Notes: generated from the letters alone by a model not told the origin. DNA of 35,661 bases from Bigelowiella natans CCMP2755 (GCA_000320545.1 ADNK01001720.1:1-35661); one strand, 5' to 3'. Positions 22,545-33,569 are shown, numbered from the stretch's first letter. Numbers and translations are program-made.

Positions 22545-22845
22545 CCGAAGAAGAAGGAAGGGCGGCAGATCTCTAGTTCGAATGGCACATAGCTAGGCCA
22601 CTATCCTACCCAACTTTTATGCAAAGCTTTCGGGGGGTGGGTGTCGTTCTCCATTCCTCCCGATCCTTCGATAAATCACAAGCGACAAGGTTTTCACCTT
22701 TTCTCTGGCGTAAAATCCACTCAATTCCTGCGGTAATAACATTATCAAAATAGTTGAGGGTTAAGCTCATGCGACAACGATCATAGGCGCTCGGAGATGG
22801 AAAAACCCCGTAGTCATCGAGCAGACCGGACCAAACTCAACTAAG
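22545..22845. promoter_or_regulatory. Divergent upstream region of the unknown gene (-) and eIF4E (+)
   Basis: 301 bases between the two start codons, a likely bidirectional promoter. No microsatellite, no CTAG cluster. The eIF4E start has a purine at -3 and G at +4. Confidence 0.6.
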
Positions 22846-25211
22846 ATGGCGACCGCCCCGAACGCAAAAGGCCCACACCAGCAGCCCGCTCCTCAAAATG
22901 GGAGCCTGGGCGCTGGGCAACCACAGCAAGATGTGAAACTGCACTCTAAATTCACGCTGTGGTGCATGAGCAAGGATGGCGGGTACGGACATCGATAAGG
23001 AAATAAATCGCAATCGTTGAATGACGTAGCGCAGGGACACACTGCAACGATACATAGTGTTGTCTCTCCTCCTCACTTTCTTGGCGTTTTCTACGCTAAT
23101 TCAAGGTTCAAAGCAAATTCTTTCGTGGATTGCATTAAGAAAATTGGCTCATTCGATTCGGTAATAGCTACTGGCCAGCTGCGTGGTATTCTGTGTGCCG
23201 TCCATTGTCCATTGTTGTTGTCGACCGACGAATGCCGGCGCAAGCGCCGTGTGTTGCACCCTAGCAAAAATGGCTACGTTTGTTTGTTTTATATTCAATG
23301 ATGTTGTAGATAAACGGATTCTGGTCGTACTACAAACACATCACACGGCCAAACGGTGAGGCAAGAAGCGCGAAGTGTAAAATGTCACGATGTAGTGGCA
23401 AGACTGCCGTTGAAGGAACATGAAATAGCTGTAGCTGCCCTTTCAATCACATCTATGTAATGCAATAGCGTAACTCATAGTCCTACGCTAGACCTGAAGC
23501 CCAAGCGGGGGATCGACTATCACTGTTTCCGTGATGGAATTCGGCCAATCTGGGAGGTAATTCTCTTGTTCGTGGAGGGAAGGGGAGGCGTGATTTCTAA
23601 TGCACCGTAAAATGCATCCAGGACCCTGCAAATAAAAATGGCGGCGAATGGGTGCTGAGGATGAAAAAAGGTCCTATGCCATGTTGCTGCGGCAAGTTTT
23701 TGTCAGTTTGTATGCCTTCGTCGCCATAAGAATAAATCTGGTAATTTCTCTTCGTTATTCTCCGCACAATAGCTGTAGTTGGTATGATCAACTCCGCCAT
23801 CACCCTTGACTTACATAAAAAAAACTATATCTAACGCTTTCAGGCGTAGCCAGCCGTGTTTGGGAGAACATGGTACAGAAGAACCCACCCACTCATTAGA
23901 GGGGGGGGGAAGGGGGGGATGGGTGGTTACTAATTTTAGATCTAATTCGAAAATAGCAAGATTTTAAATATTAAAAACAGATTTTAACGGCAAATATACC
24001 GCCCCTCCTCGTAGGTTTTGGCGCTATTGGGGGGCGAATTCGGAACGGACGATGAGATATGCGGGATTGTGATGAGCGTGAAGCCTCTTGAGGATAAGCT
24101 CATTGTTTGGAATAAAAATGGCACGAACAAGGTGGGTGCAGAACGGTTGGCAGCCCACCGCATTATGATGGTGGCGGCGACTGAAATTGCTTTCTCCGTC
24201 TGATTTCGCGCAATGAGGCACATGTTCGGTTTGGGGCATTGTGGTTGAGACATCTGACTTCATAGCATTTGTGCATAGAAATCTTCTTATGCTACTCTCA
24301 CCCCCCCACACCCCCCCCCTCCCTTCGCCCTCGCCCCTATTCTTTGGTGAACATAGGAAGTAGTCGGTGGCATCCGTGCTACAATAATTAGCTTGCTGAA
24401 CGTAATGAGATCATTACGATACTGAGACGACGATTAGAAGATGAGAGAAGAATGTGGTGGTAGGTAGTGATGTTGGTAATGATTCTTCGTTAGCTCTTTC
24501 CTCTAGCGCCTCTCTTTTCTCTCTGCACCTTTACTCGTTCCGATACGGAGTGATAAGTTAGAGTAGCCACTCTCAGCTCGGCCAACGCCGTAGCTACTCA
24601 TTGGTGTGTGCTCGCAGAGAGGGTAAGGCTCGTCATCTTTTCTCTTGACTAATATACATTGCAGATCAATCCTGCCACGAACGTGATGATGGATTATGTG
24701 GGGCACTCAGTTAAAATTAGGCAGCTTCAAATGGCCTCATCCTCGGTCGGCCAGCACTGCATTACAACACTAGTAACGGGGGGTGCGAGAGGAGGATTCC
24801 TATTATATGCATATATTATGCATATGTATGGAATATAATAATATGTGTGTGTGTGTGTGTGTGTGTGTGTATGCGTGTGTGTGTGTGTGTATTTGTGTGT
24901 GAAAAACATATAAATCTTTATTTTGCTCAATTGTTGGCCTGACGTCGTTCAATTGTTGATCTGATGGGATCGTTCGTGCTTGCACAGAATCAGCAGGGTC
25001 ATCATCATCACCAAGGCGGCCAGAAATCAGGTGGAATTACATTACTCTCGTCGTGTAGCCATTGTAGATGTAACAACTGACCGTACCTCCGCCTTGGGAC
25101 AGCACAATGGCGACCATTGGCGTTGTCTCTACATCATCATCTTCGTCGTCGTCATCATCACTCTCGTGTCATTACAACCTTTGTCGCAGTCGATCAATCA
25201 ATCAATCATCC

Positions 25212-25245
<34 letters not shown>

Positions 25246-25671
25246 GTATCATCATTATCAGGCAGCAACCAGCAGCACTACCACCACCATCACCACCGAC
25301 AGAGAAAGGGCAGCACGGGCGGTGGGGGGCGATCGCAGCAGCAGCGGGGCAGCGGCAATAGCATTCACAATCACTCTCATCACCGTGGCCATAAATCCGC
25401 CTCTCCGAAGACGCAAGCCCCTGGTTCATATGAACAGAGAGGGGGGGGCAATGCTGCCAAAAAGGGGGGGCCTGCTGCTATAAGCACTACTGTTTTATCT
25501 GGCTCTATTAACGCAAGCAGATACTCTAATGCACTAGTTGGTAGAAGTAGTGATGGTGATGGAGTTGCTGCTACTGCTGCTACTGCTACTACTACCACTA
25601 CAAGTGGCAGCAATAAGGGAGACACAAGTGTCTGGAGGAATCTGCGAAATCGGAACAGCATGTCATCATAG
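22846..25671 (+). CDS. eIF4E: Class II eIF4E (4EHP/eIF4E2-like) cap-binding protein with long C-terminal tail
   Basis: Binds the mRNA 5' cap; class II members often repress translation. Eleven exons: 22846-22982, 23106-23160, 23310-23355, 23492-23556, 23622-23670, 23844-23872, 24015-24131, 24357-24401, 24665-24772, 24988-25030, 25262-25671; they close to 367 residues. Landmarks: HSKFTLWCMSKDGG, KKIGSFDSINGFWSYYKHI, DYHCFRDGIRPIWED, NKNGGEWVLRMKKG, VASRVWENMVLALLGGEFG, DEICGIVMSVKP, VWNKNGTNK. The positions equivalent to human W43 and W56 are F36 and F52, while W102 and E103 are kept as W100 and E101: the aromatic substitutions that define class II. After the fold ends (about residue 205) comes a tail of some 150 residues rich in His, Gln, Gly, Ser and Thr, unusual for the family. 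The last donor before the tail could be at 24773 or 24749; both keep frame. Confidence 0.93.
24844..24900. repeat. (GT)n microsatellite in an eIF4E intron
   Basis: GT repeats with small interruptions in the intron between exons 24665-24772 and 24988-25030. Confidence 0.9.
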
Positions 25672-26449
25672 CTGGCTATCAATGCGAGTTATTCTATTAC
25701 ACATCCCGTGTTAGCGTGTGAGTCCTTTAACTAGTAAAGCCGCAACCGATGAGACAATGATTTATCAGTGCCAACATGAAAAGCTTATTCTGCGTTAGAT
25801 GCTTACTGCTAGACTGCTTTGAGTCATTTGATGATATCCGTGTAGCACTAGAGCACCATATATCGCAGTCGCTAGCAGTGTAGATGTCTAGATGTGATCG
25901 GCTACGTGTAATAACGTACACACGACGCAGTACTATGCGTGCCCATGTAGAGCTATCTAGCTATATGTACGTGCTGCTATTTGTCGTTGTATAGGACAAG
26001 CCAACTACCAGCCTGCTAACAACTCAACAACAGCACGGTACGGCGGCGCTTGCTGCGCTACTATACGCTATAGTAATATGTTGTGCGCCAGCCCACACTA
26101 TGATAGCAGTTGCTCTAGCTGCGCCACGGTGTGCACTGCATGCTGTTATGCGTGAAGCGCAACGATGAGGTTTTGCCAGGTTATTTGTACAAAATAAACA
26201 AATAATTGCGGAAATACAAATATTTATAAAAGAGGTCTAGCTATGAAACACATATATGCTATGCAACCACGGCACGGTGGCTGGCATATAGCTACACACG
26301 TAGAGGTAGTTGCATAAATTTGAGCCAGATTCGGCTCCTAGTTGGCCTCATCACCTTGTTAACTTGCATCATTCAATTTTGTTGCTATAACCTAGGATGA
26401 TAGCCCGTGCACGCCCATCGCGATATTAGGCCGCAAACAAGACAGCTCG

Positions 26450-26494
<45 letters not shown>
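25672..26494. other. Convergent spacer between eIF4E (+) and MFS (-), rich in CTAG words
   Basis: No gene recognised. CTAG occurs about 11 times by hand count, spread from 25731 to 26495. An AATAAA is at 26193-26198. A (CT)n tract at about 26459-26491 abuts the MFS stop codon and would lie in its 3' UTR as (GA)n. Confidence 0.65.
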
Positions 26495-28003
26495 CTAGAC
26501 CCTGTCTCCCAACGGCCGGTTGGTAAAATCCCTATTACCAGTCGCGTAAGGGCCCAACAGCCCGAACGACAACATTGACATCGTGACGAGGAGCAGCATC
26601 ACGGGGGATTTTAGCAGAGCGGAGTTGACAAACTGCGCTACCATCGCCCCGACCCGACCGCAGGCTGCTAGAAGCCCAGTACCCGTGGACCTTAATTCCG
26701 TTGGATATACCTCCGATGAGAGACACCCGAGCACCGCCCACGACGTCGTCGAGCAAGCTTGGAAAATCGAGGCAGCCGTGACGACGTACGCTGCCGACCC
26801 GCCCTTGAGCGTGAAGGCAAATAGGCCGAGCGAGGCTATCGAGAGCAGCACTCCCCCGGTAAGAATGCTTCGTCTACCGAGACTATCGACCATGAAGGTT
26901 GCGAAGAGGTTCCCGGGAATCTGGGAGGCGTTGAATATGAGGGCGCACAGGTAGGGGTCGTGCAGCCCCACCTCCTTGAAGAGGGTCGTTATCCAGGTGA
27001 TCAGTCCGTACGTCCCAAAGCTCATTCCAAACCAGGTCAGTTGCAGCCCTACGGTGGTCCCGTAAAAGTTCGGGGAGTAAAGCAAGCCTATTGCTTTGCG
27101 AACGACTGCGAAGGTCGATCCTCCTGACCGCGCCACATCCCGTGCGAATTGGCCCCGGATTTCAGCTACTTCCATCGGCTCGCCTTGGTATCCAGTTTTG
27201 CGCGCCATGCGATTCACGATTCTAGCGGCTTCATCGTAGTTGTTCCTCATGCCGAGAAACCGGGGGGACTTTGGAATAAGAGTGACGAGGAAGAACCCAA
27301 AGGCGGCAGGGAAGGCGCTCACGAGGGCATATATTCGCCACGATAGACGTAGGTAGGAGAACAGGACGATGGCCGTGACTGCAGAATAAAGAGCCCCCAC
27401 GACCCAAAAAAATGCAATTACGGTTATGAAGTACCCTCGGCGCTTTTGCGGCATCAATTCGACTCCTAGCGTGAATATGGAAGGAACGGTACCCCCCACC
27501 CCCACACCACAGAGACACCGCATTAGCGTGAGCAGTGCTATGGACGGCATGAACGAGGAAAATACCCCTGCGATTGTGACGCAGGCTAAACATAGAAGCA
27601 AAGTGTACTTTCGACCGAGCTTGTCACCGGAAAAGCCGACCAAGAGCCCACCCACTAACATGCCGAAGTAAACCGCAGCAGTCAGGAAGCCAGCCTGCGC
27701 CTCCCTCCCACTGTCGTCCCCAGGGAGCATAGATTCGAATGAATCATCTGCGATTATGTAGCTCATTGAAATTATCTCCACCGCGTCCGAGGAATTGGCA
27801 ATGCCTAAAGTGAGGACGATACTCCATTGGTGCCATGTGAGGGGTAGGTCGTCCAGGAAGCTGTCGATCGTTCTGTTGCTCCGGCCCTCCGCAAAATGGA
27901 TCAACTCTTTACTTTCTCCGTCGCTACTGCCTCGTTGCATCGCAGTTTGGATGGACGATTGGGATTCGTCGACAACCCCCACCTCGCTTGCAGCAGAACT
28001 CAT
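26495..28003 (-). CDS. Major facilitator superfamily transporter, SVOP/SV2-like
   Basis: Single-exon gene, 502 residues, 12 predicted membrane segments with a polar N-terminal tail of about 57 residues. Family marks: NSSDAVEI in TM1 (residues 70-77, an acidic residue typical of SVOP relatives), the MFS motif GDKLGRK (126-132), RCLCGVGVGGTVP (162-174), the PKSPRFLG sequence before the central loop (244-251), DSLGRR after TM8 (373-378) and SEVYPTELRSTGTG in the second half (430-443). Related proteins carry organic ions or nicotinate-like compounds, but the substrate here cannot be predicted. It is the only intronless gene in the window, although its neighbours have 2 to 17 introns. That could mean a retrogene or old transfer, but codon use looks similar. 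Diverges from the kinase gene. Confidence 0.92.
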   Translation of the reverse strand: MSSAASEVGVVDESQSSIQTAMQRGSSDGESKELIHFAEGRSNRTIDSFLDDLPLTWHQWSIVLTLGIANSSDAVEIISMSYIIADDSFESMLPGDDSGREAQAGFLTAAVYFGMLVGGLLVGFSGDKLGRKYTLLLCLACVTIAGVFSSFMPSIALLTLMRCLCGVGVGGTVPSIFTLGVELMPQKRRGYFITVIAFFWVVGALYSAVTAIVLFSYLRLSWRIYALVSAFPAAFGFFLVTLIPKSPRFLGMRNNYDEAARIVNRMARKTGYQGEPMEVAEIRGQFARDVARSGGSTFAVVRKAIGLLYSPNFYGTTVGLQLTWFGMSFGTYGLITWITTLFKEVGLHDPYLCALIFNASQIPGNLFATFMVDSLGRRSILTGGVLLSIASLGLFAFTLKGGSAAYVVTAASIFQACSTTSWAVLGCLSSEVYPTELRSTGTGLLAACGRVGAMVAQFVNSALLKSPVMLLLVTMSMLSFGLLGPYATGNRDFTNRPLGDRV

Positions 28004-28695
28004 TCAAGGGGCAGCATCACCAAACTGCCCAAGGTATGGAAGGACATGAAGAAGGCGATCTCCACAAATCTCGAAATCTCCAGTGAAGATCGAGAAACAG
28101 GCAGCGCTGAAACCTCGCGGAAATTTCCAGTCGCGCGCAGTCGCAGTGCCTGAGCACGGGATTATGCGGGATGACCTTGGGCGAATTTTCCAGAGGAAAA
28201 ATAATGCAGCGGATTGGAGAGAAAGCCTTCGCTTACGCTGGAACCAAGCTACGACAATTGTTCGAGGTTTGACGCAGGGGTGGAAAAGAGGTCTTCTTGA
28301 CGGGATATGAGTACGAAGACGCGAAAACACAGGAAAACCCAGAAGCACGATAAAGGTCTCGGAACTTTCTTTTTCCCTCGGCCTGCTTCGCCGGGGGGTT
28401 TTGCTGGTTTACCGTTGGGATGTCGCGAACGTCCAGAAAATCCAGGGCGTTTGCGAGTTGTGAGAGCATGGACCGGGTCGCGATCCCAGACTCTATGCGC
28501 GATATAAATCCATTTTATTTTCGTGAATCATTGGCCTTTAACCACACCGACATCAAATATTTATCTTAGGACTTTAAATTTGGGGTGCTTCTTCGCCGCT
28601 ATGGTGTAATTCTTGCATCTGATTATCCAAACCCTTTCTCTCGCAAAACCCAGCTGTTGAAATCGTAGCCTCCCCCGTCTGCAATCCGACCTGAG
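28004..28695. promoter_or_regulatory. Divergent upstream region of MFS (-) and kinase (+)
   Basis: 692 bases between start codons with no supported gene, no microsatellite and no CTAG cluster. Probable bidirectional promoter; no element can be named. Confidence 0.55.
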
Positions 28696-29133
28696 ATGGA
28701 GTACTTGCATCATTTGGGGAAATATGAGCTTGGAAAAGAATTGGGAGAAGGTCGTCTACGATGTGCCAATTTTTTTAAAAATCCAAGAAGTAAAAATGTT
28801 AAAATTTCACGCTAAAAGAGAAGCTTGAAGAATCCCGGACATGTGACTCGTACTTGAGCATATCTGACACTTTGGGATTATATGCAGGAGCCACCAGTGT
28901 CGTTCGAGAGGCTGTTCATACCGAAAGTGGAAAGAAGTATGCGATGAAAATTTTCAAAGCGCTTTCGAAGAAGGTCCAGCTCCAGTCCACTTTCAACAGT
29001 CTTCGATGTAACTAATTCGTTTCCAATTATTCCAGAGTTGCTTCGATAATGAAGTTGAGGCTCTCTTAGCAGGTATGTAATCTTAAGATCATAATAAGTA
29101 TGTATATGATGTGCACAAAATAGCATCTACTAA

Positions 29134-29175
<42 letters not shown>

Positions 29176-30511
29176 AAACCTTCGGCTTCGCTCACAATAT
29201 CTATCGATTCTATTCAGTCGACCACCCCAATGTTGTGAGAGTGCACGAAGTTTTCGAAGATGCTGAAAGAGGGCGCCTAGAAGATCGTGTGGATCCATGT
29301 CCACCTTCTCATCGACAAGGGCGGCGATTCAGTAGAGAAATGTCTACCCCGTCGCGTAGCAGCGAAAAAGTGGGAAAATCTCGACGAAAAAGTTCCTTCG
29401 ATGACGACAAGGACGATCCCCCAACTCTCTCTGAGACAGCATCCACAGAGAATGAGAGCGAATTCTCTGGCGATTCTGTGCCATCTCTGCTGTCCTGTCA
29501 AGAAGGCGAATTTCAAGCCAATTCGACAACCTCGGTCGAGGCGAAGGAGGAACTCTTTGCGGTGCCGCCCCGGACGCCTCCGCAGCCAAAGCGAACGTAT
29601 ACAACTTGCGGGACCAGGGCAATAGTCCTTCCACTCTCATCCAACGGAGACGTCCTATCCTACCTCCTTGATGGCGGGGCATTCGAGGAAAGGGTGGCTC
29701 GTACCCTGTTCAAGAGGTGCCTAGAAGCCGTGCAGGTAGACAGCGTCGCCCATCGTATTATTTGCCCACAACCCATATTAACCACCCCCACTTTGCTAAC
29801 CCCACTTTACTTATTCTGCCCGATGCTGCAGGCCTGCCACAATGCCGGGATCTTGCACCGCGACGTGAAGCCAGACAATCTCCTATTCACGGAGAACTTC
29901 GATGTGCTGCTTAGCGACTTCGGGTTCTCGCGGCGTCGGCCCGACGAGGAGAATGTGAAGTTGTACGGCGATCTGGGAAGCCGTGGGTACATTGCCCCTG
30001 AAGTTGGAGATGGAAAGGTTGGTTGCTACTGCATCTACCGTTTTCTTCATCGGACAGTAAGATTGATGATGGTGATTCTCTTTCGCTTCTCAGGGATACG
30101 ATCATCGATGCGATTTATGGTCTCTCGGAGTCACCCTGTTTGTGATGATGACCGGCCGGCCGCCATATGCCTCTGAATCGCCAAGGGATTACTGGTTCAA
30201 TCTTTTGCTCAATAGAAGGTAATACATGTCAGATACGATGGATGGAGGGCGGTCACGCATAGCCTCGAGGGCGTGATAATAATTATAATTAATAATTACT
30301 GTACAGGTATTCCCGGTTTTGGAGGGTTGTCGAGTTGCTCCATAAGCACTCCTTTCCGGATATGTTCAAAGACCTCATAAATAAGATGCTCTGCCCCGAG
30401 CCAGCAGAGAGGATTACTATCGAGAAGGCCTTGGAACATCCGTGGATGCGTGAGCAGCTCCTCTCGCAAAATGATCTTGCAAGCATCATGAGAAATCATA
30501 GCAATAACTAA
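28696..30511 (+). CDS. Serine/threonine protein kinase (CAMK-like) with large N-lobe insertion
   Basis: Exons 28696-28750, 28888-28973, 29036-29072, 29218-29735, 29832-30017, 30094-30218, 30307-30511 close to 403 residues. Kinase motifs in order: glycine loop GEGATSVV (17-24), AMKI with Lys39, helix-C Glu53 in [18 protein letters not shown], hinge [24 protein letters not shown] (Asp243), DFG (Asp261), IAPE (287-289), [31 protein letters not shown]. All catalytic residues are present, so it should be active. Between strands beta-4 and beta-5 (residues about 78-190) lies an insertion of about 115 residues rich in Ser, Asp, Glu, Arg and Pro. It is encoded in the large fourth exon. No regulatory domain follows the kinase; the tail after the last helix is about 20 residues. 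The subfamily is uncertain. An AATAAA follows the stop by about 10 bases. Confidence 0.93.
29139..29173. repeat. (TA)n microsatellite in kinase intron 3
   Basis: TA repeats in the intron 29073-29217, 44 bases before the acceptor. Confidence 0.9.
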
Positions 30512-30856
30512 ATAACAAAAAATAAATTCAATGACTGCGACCAAATATTATCTAGATCTCGCAGGTAGGTGTACAGAGGCACCCGCGCTAATCGAATTTG
30601 CTGGCCTGCTGCCCGTGATGTAATATCTTCATTCAGTCTTAGAAACCCAAATGAGTTTGGTACTACGATGAGTCAAAGGGACAAAGAAGTTATTGAGAAG
30701 ATGACAAAAACATTGGTAAAGAGATAAAAAAATAAAAGAAACAATGTTCATCTTGAATGAGGGTCACAATTTGTTAAAGATTAATAAAACAAAATGATTA
30801 TGAGTCCGATACGTATCGGATCCGCATATGCGATCTGGGATCGCTCATATGTCTTG

Positions 30857-30895
<39 letters not shown>

Positions 30896-31876
30896 TGTAA
30901 GGCGATGCATAAATGTGTGTATTGTCAATTTGAATCAACCACTGCTGCTCGTTTTAAAATAAAATGCAAATGCTGCATGCCCATACTAGCTAGTATAGCT
31001 AGTAGATCTAGAGATTTCACAGGTCGATGTGATATTAGACGCACTACTGGGATAGTCATTAGCCAGCGTGCAGTAATTCTATCTAGATAGATTAGAGTTG
31101 CGCCCTCGCATCATGTGTTCGTAGCGCATCTTGTAGCTCGCAATTTAGCATCATGTATGTATGTGTACATGTCTAGCTGTGTACATGAGACGGATGTAAT
31201 GAAATGTTTAAATTTTTTCAATGGTCATCCTAATGTAGCTGTGCAATGCAGCGGCTACAGCGCTTAAATTGTGTCTGTTTGTTTCCTTGGTCACATGTTG
31301 CATGCATGAAAATGCATCATGCATGATTTGGTCTGCTAGCATGTCGTGCTTTGCGAGTTGTTTTTTCTGCGGTTGTGAGACGCGTAGTCTCATCGTTGCG
31401 ATCTATGATGGCCGTCAGTTGTTTGTTGATTCTGAGTCTCTGTGGTCCTTATTTTCTGCATTGAAAAATGTGGTCCATGTCTTGCAATGTGTTGCAGTAC
31501 ATGTATATATGTGTGTGTATATACATGTGTGTGTGTGTGTGTGTGTGACTGCGTGCGTGTCATGTAGCCACATGGCTACAGCTAGCCATTGCTAGATTGC
31601 AGCGCTCGAAGCAAGTCTAGCTAGCTGCCTAGATAGGTGACCGCCCCATCGCACACATCGTATCTACTCGTCTCTAGCAAACATATATGCATGCTAGCAT
31701 GTATGAATGTGCAGGTGTACGACATGGCTGTGGCTAGCTAGCTTTTGATCCTATACATGACAAATAAAGTTGTGCTGGATGGTGTACACATCAATCTTGA
31801 ATCTATCATATTCTTCTGCTGAGCGAGGCGTACGATACGTCGTCGCACAATGCTGCATTACTATTGAGACACAGTG

Positions 31877-31950
<74 letters not shown>

Positions 31951-32081
31951 TTTCGACTAGATTCAAGTAGCACAGCAGACGGCGATGTAGCGAGCAATAA
32001 TTGCACGATGCGAACAGAGTTATAGAGTCTTGCTTTTATTGGTTCATTTTTAAGGCTGTCCCTCATTTCATGTAGTCTTCT
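30512..32081. other. Convergent spacer between kinase (+) and EF-hand gene (-), CTAG/GCATGC-rich with (TA)n tracts
   Basis: No gene recognised in about 1.57 kb. (TA)n tracts lie at about 30861-30890 and 31880-31948 (two TA blocks around a CAATA interruption) and a GT tract near 31507-31546. CTAG occurs about 19 times by hand count, mostly 30985-31745, including tandem CTAGCTAG at about 30985-31012, 31618 and 31734. Confidence 0.65.
31880..31948. repeat. Long imperfect (TA)n microsatellite
   Basis: Two TA blocks of about 35 and 30 bases separated by TCAATA, in the convergent spacer. A hairpin-forming or slippage-prone sequence. Confidence 0.9.
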
Positions 32082-32678
32082 CTATTCCTTCTCTGCAGGG
32101 CCCATCACTTTTAGGAGGTCCTGCAGTGCTACACCTCCTTGGTTTTTAGTATCTACCTGCTCCATTTTGCGGAGAAATAGCATAAATTCAGGCCAGAATT
32201 TTTGGAAAAATCGCACGAGCAAAAACCTTAATAATTACCTCTCTTATCATTTCTTCTATGAACCGTGGATGAAATTGAAGCCCGCATTTCTTGAAACCGT
32301 TCTTGAAAATAGGGCGATACTCAGAGAGATACTTAGAGATAGAAATTAAAAAAAGGATAACTATTTATGGTTTAAAGACCGAACCAGTAAGTCCTCCTTT
32401 TCCAATAATTTTTTCCTGGGTTTCTTCAAGTCCTTGATAGAAACAAGTTTCAACCAATCACATCCAGTAAAGACAATATTCATGCAATACATCGAGCTTT
32501 ACTAGCTTGAGAGAACATGGCGGACTGCATCATCTGATATCTGGGTACCTCGAAGATCGATTTTAGTTCTTTATCTAACCCTTCCAGCTCATTTGCGTAA
32601 GGGCGTGTCATCAGCGATGTGAATTCCTAGGAACAATTTTGTACAATTATTGTGTAAGAAACATATATAATATTAAAA

Positions 32679-32743
<65 letters not shown>

Positions 32744-33569
32744 ACCCCCCCTCTCTCTCTGTTGTGTGTGTTTGTGGTTGTGTGCATGAAGGTGTATTTT
32801 CAAATAAATTTAGAATTGGGATCTCTCGATTAATTTTACCAGAAAATCTATGGTCCCTGTTCCACCGTCTTCACCTACATCTACATAGCGATTCGCAATA
32901 CCAAACGAGTTCAAAAATATTATTTATTCGTTGTTTACAAGGAAAAACAAAAGGGTTAGTGATGCAAATTATTGACGACCTATCTCAGCAATCATGTCCT
33001 ATTCAAAACAACCAATATCAGTGTTTCCGTCAATTGCAAAGAAACTGTTTGAATCACCTGTATTTCGTACTCCGTGACATTGATTCCAAATCTAGATAAA
33101 CACAGCCGACATAAGATCATCTATCTGCCCATGAAGATCATCACGAATTTGAAGTTCCATACCCTTGGAATATTGTACTTAGCGTCGATGCACTTAGTCG
33201 TCCCTAAATGGGATGGCGAACTCACAACGTACACCCACAGCAGGAAAAATGGACTAAAATGCAACTCACCTTCCCCTCGCTGTCATAGTAGTCAAAGATC
33301 TCTCGAAGATCCCCTACCTTCACAAGCAACAATTTAGTACGAGGTGGTGGTGTGGGGCTCTCATGTGTTCAACCGCAACCTGCGCTTTGGAAAGACGATC
33401 CGCCATGCTTTTGGTTTCCAGAGGTAGCTCGCGCTATACCGATTCGTCTCCTCGAGTTCCCACCCGCTGCGCCCGCTGCCACGGTTTCCCACAAAAACTT
33501 ACAAATGGGGCCAGGGGTAACGGCAAAGCGATGCTTGTCGTCGGTTTCGACGAATATAAGCGACGACAT
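32082..33569 (-). CDS. Calmodulin/centrin-like EF-hand protein
   Basis: Exons 5' to 3': 33569-33503, 33313-33270, a poorly defined exon from 33163 to about 33110, 33091-33058, 32998-32980, 32874-32840, 32626-32549, 32415-32380, 32301-32239, an exon ending at 32157, and 32120-32082. Nearly all phases close. Order of segments: GPIWDLREIFDYYDSEGK (EF1), FGINVTEYEIQDMIAEI then GEDGGTGTIDF (EF2), EFTSLMTRPYANELEG, DKELKSIFE with a degenerate EF3 (EKIIGKGGLTGS), KKCGLQFHPRFIEEMIRE, EFMLFLRKMEQ, DLLKVMGPAEKE and stop. The helix pattern is that of four-hand calmodulin/centrin proteins. Several loops lack ligand residues (EF2 begins with Gly instead of Asp, EF3 has almost none), so calcium binding may be weak. 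The penultimate exon is out of frame with the preceding one as read. Role: calcium sensor or centrin-type cytoskeletal protein; which one is not resolved. Confidence 0.75.
32682..32760. repeat. (CT)n microsatellite in an EF-hand gene intron
   Basis: CT repeats, briefly interrupted by an A and by a C run, between exons 32874-32840 and 32626-32549. Confidence 0.9.

Noticed and set aside
31880-31948. Long TA tract as a replication origin or mobile-element end
   Set aside because: TA tracts occur at many introns and spacers in the window, with no flanking inverted repeats or target duplications.
32764-33337. Plus-strand frames at 32764-33099 and 33074-33337
   Set aside because: They lie antisense to EF-hand exons whose phases and motifs are consistent on the minus strand.
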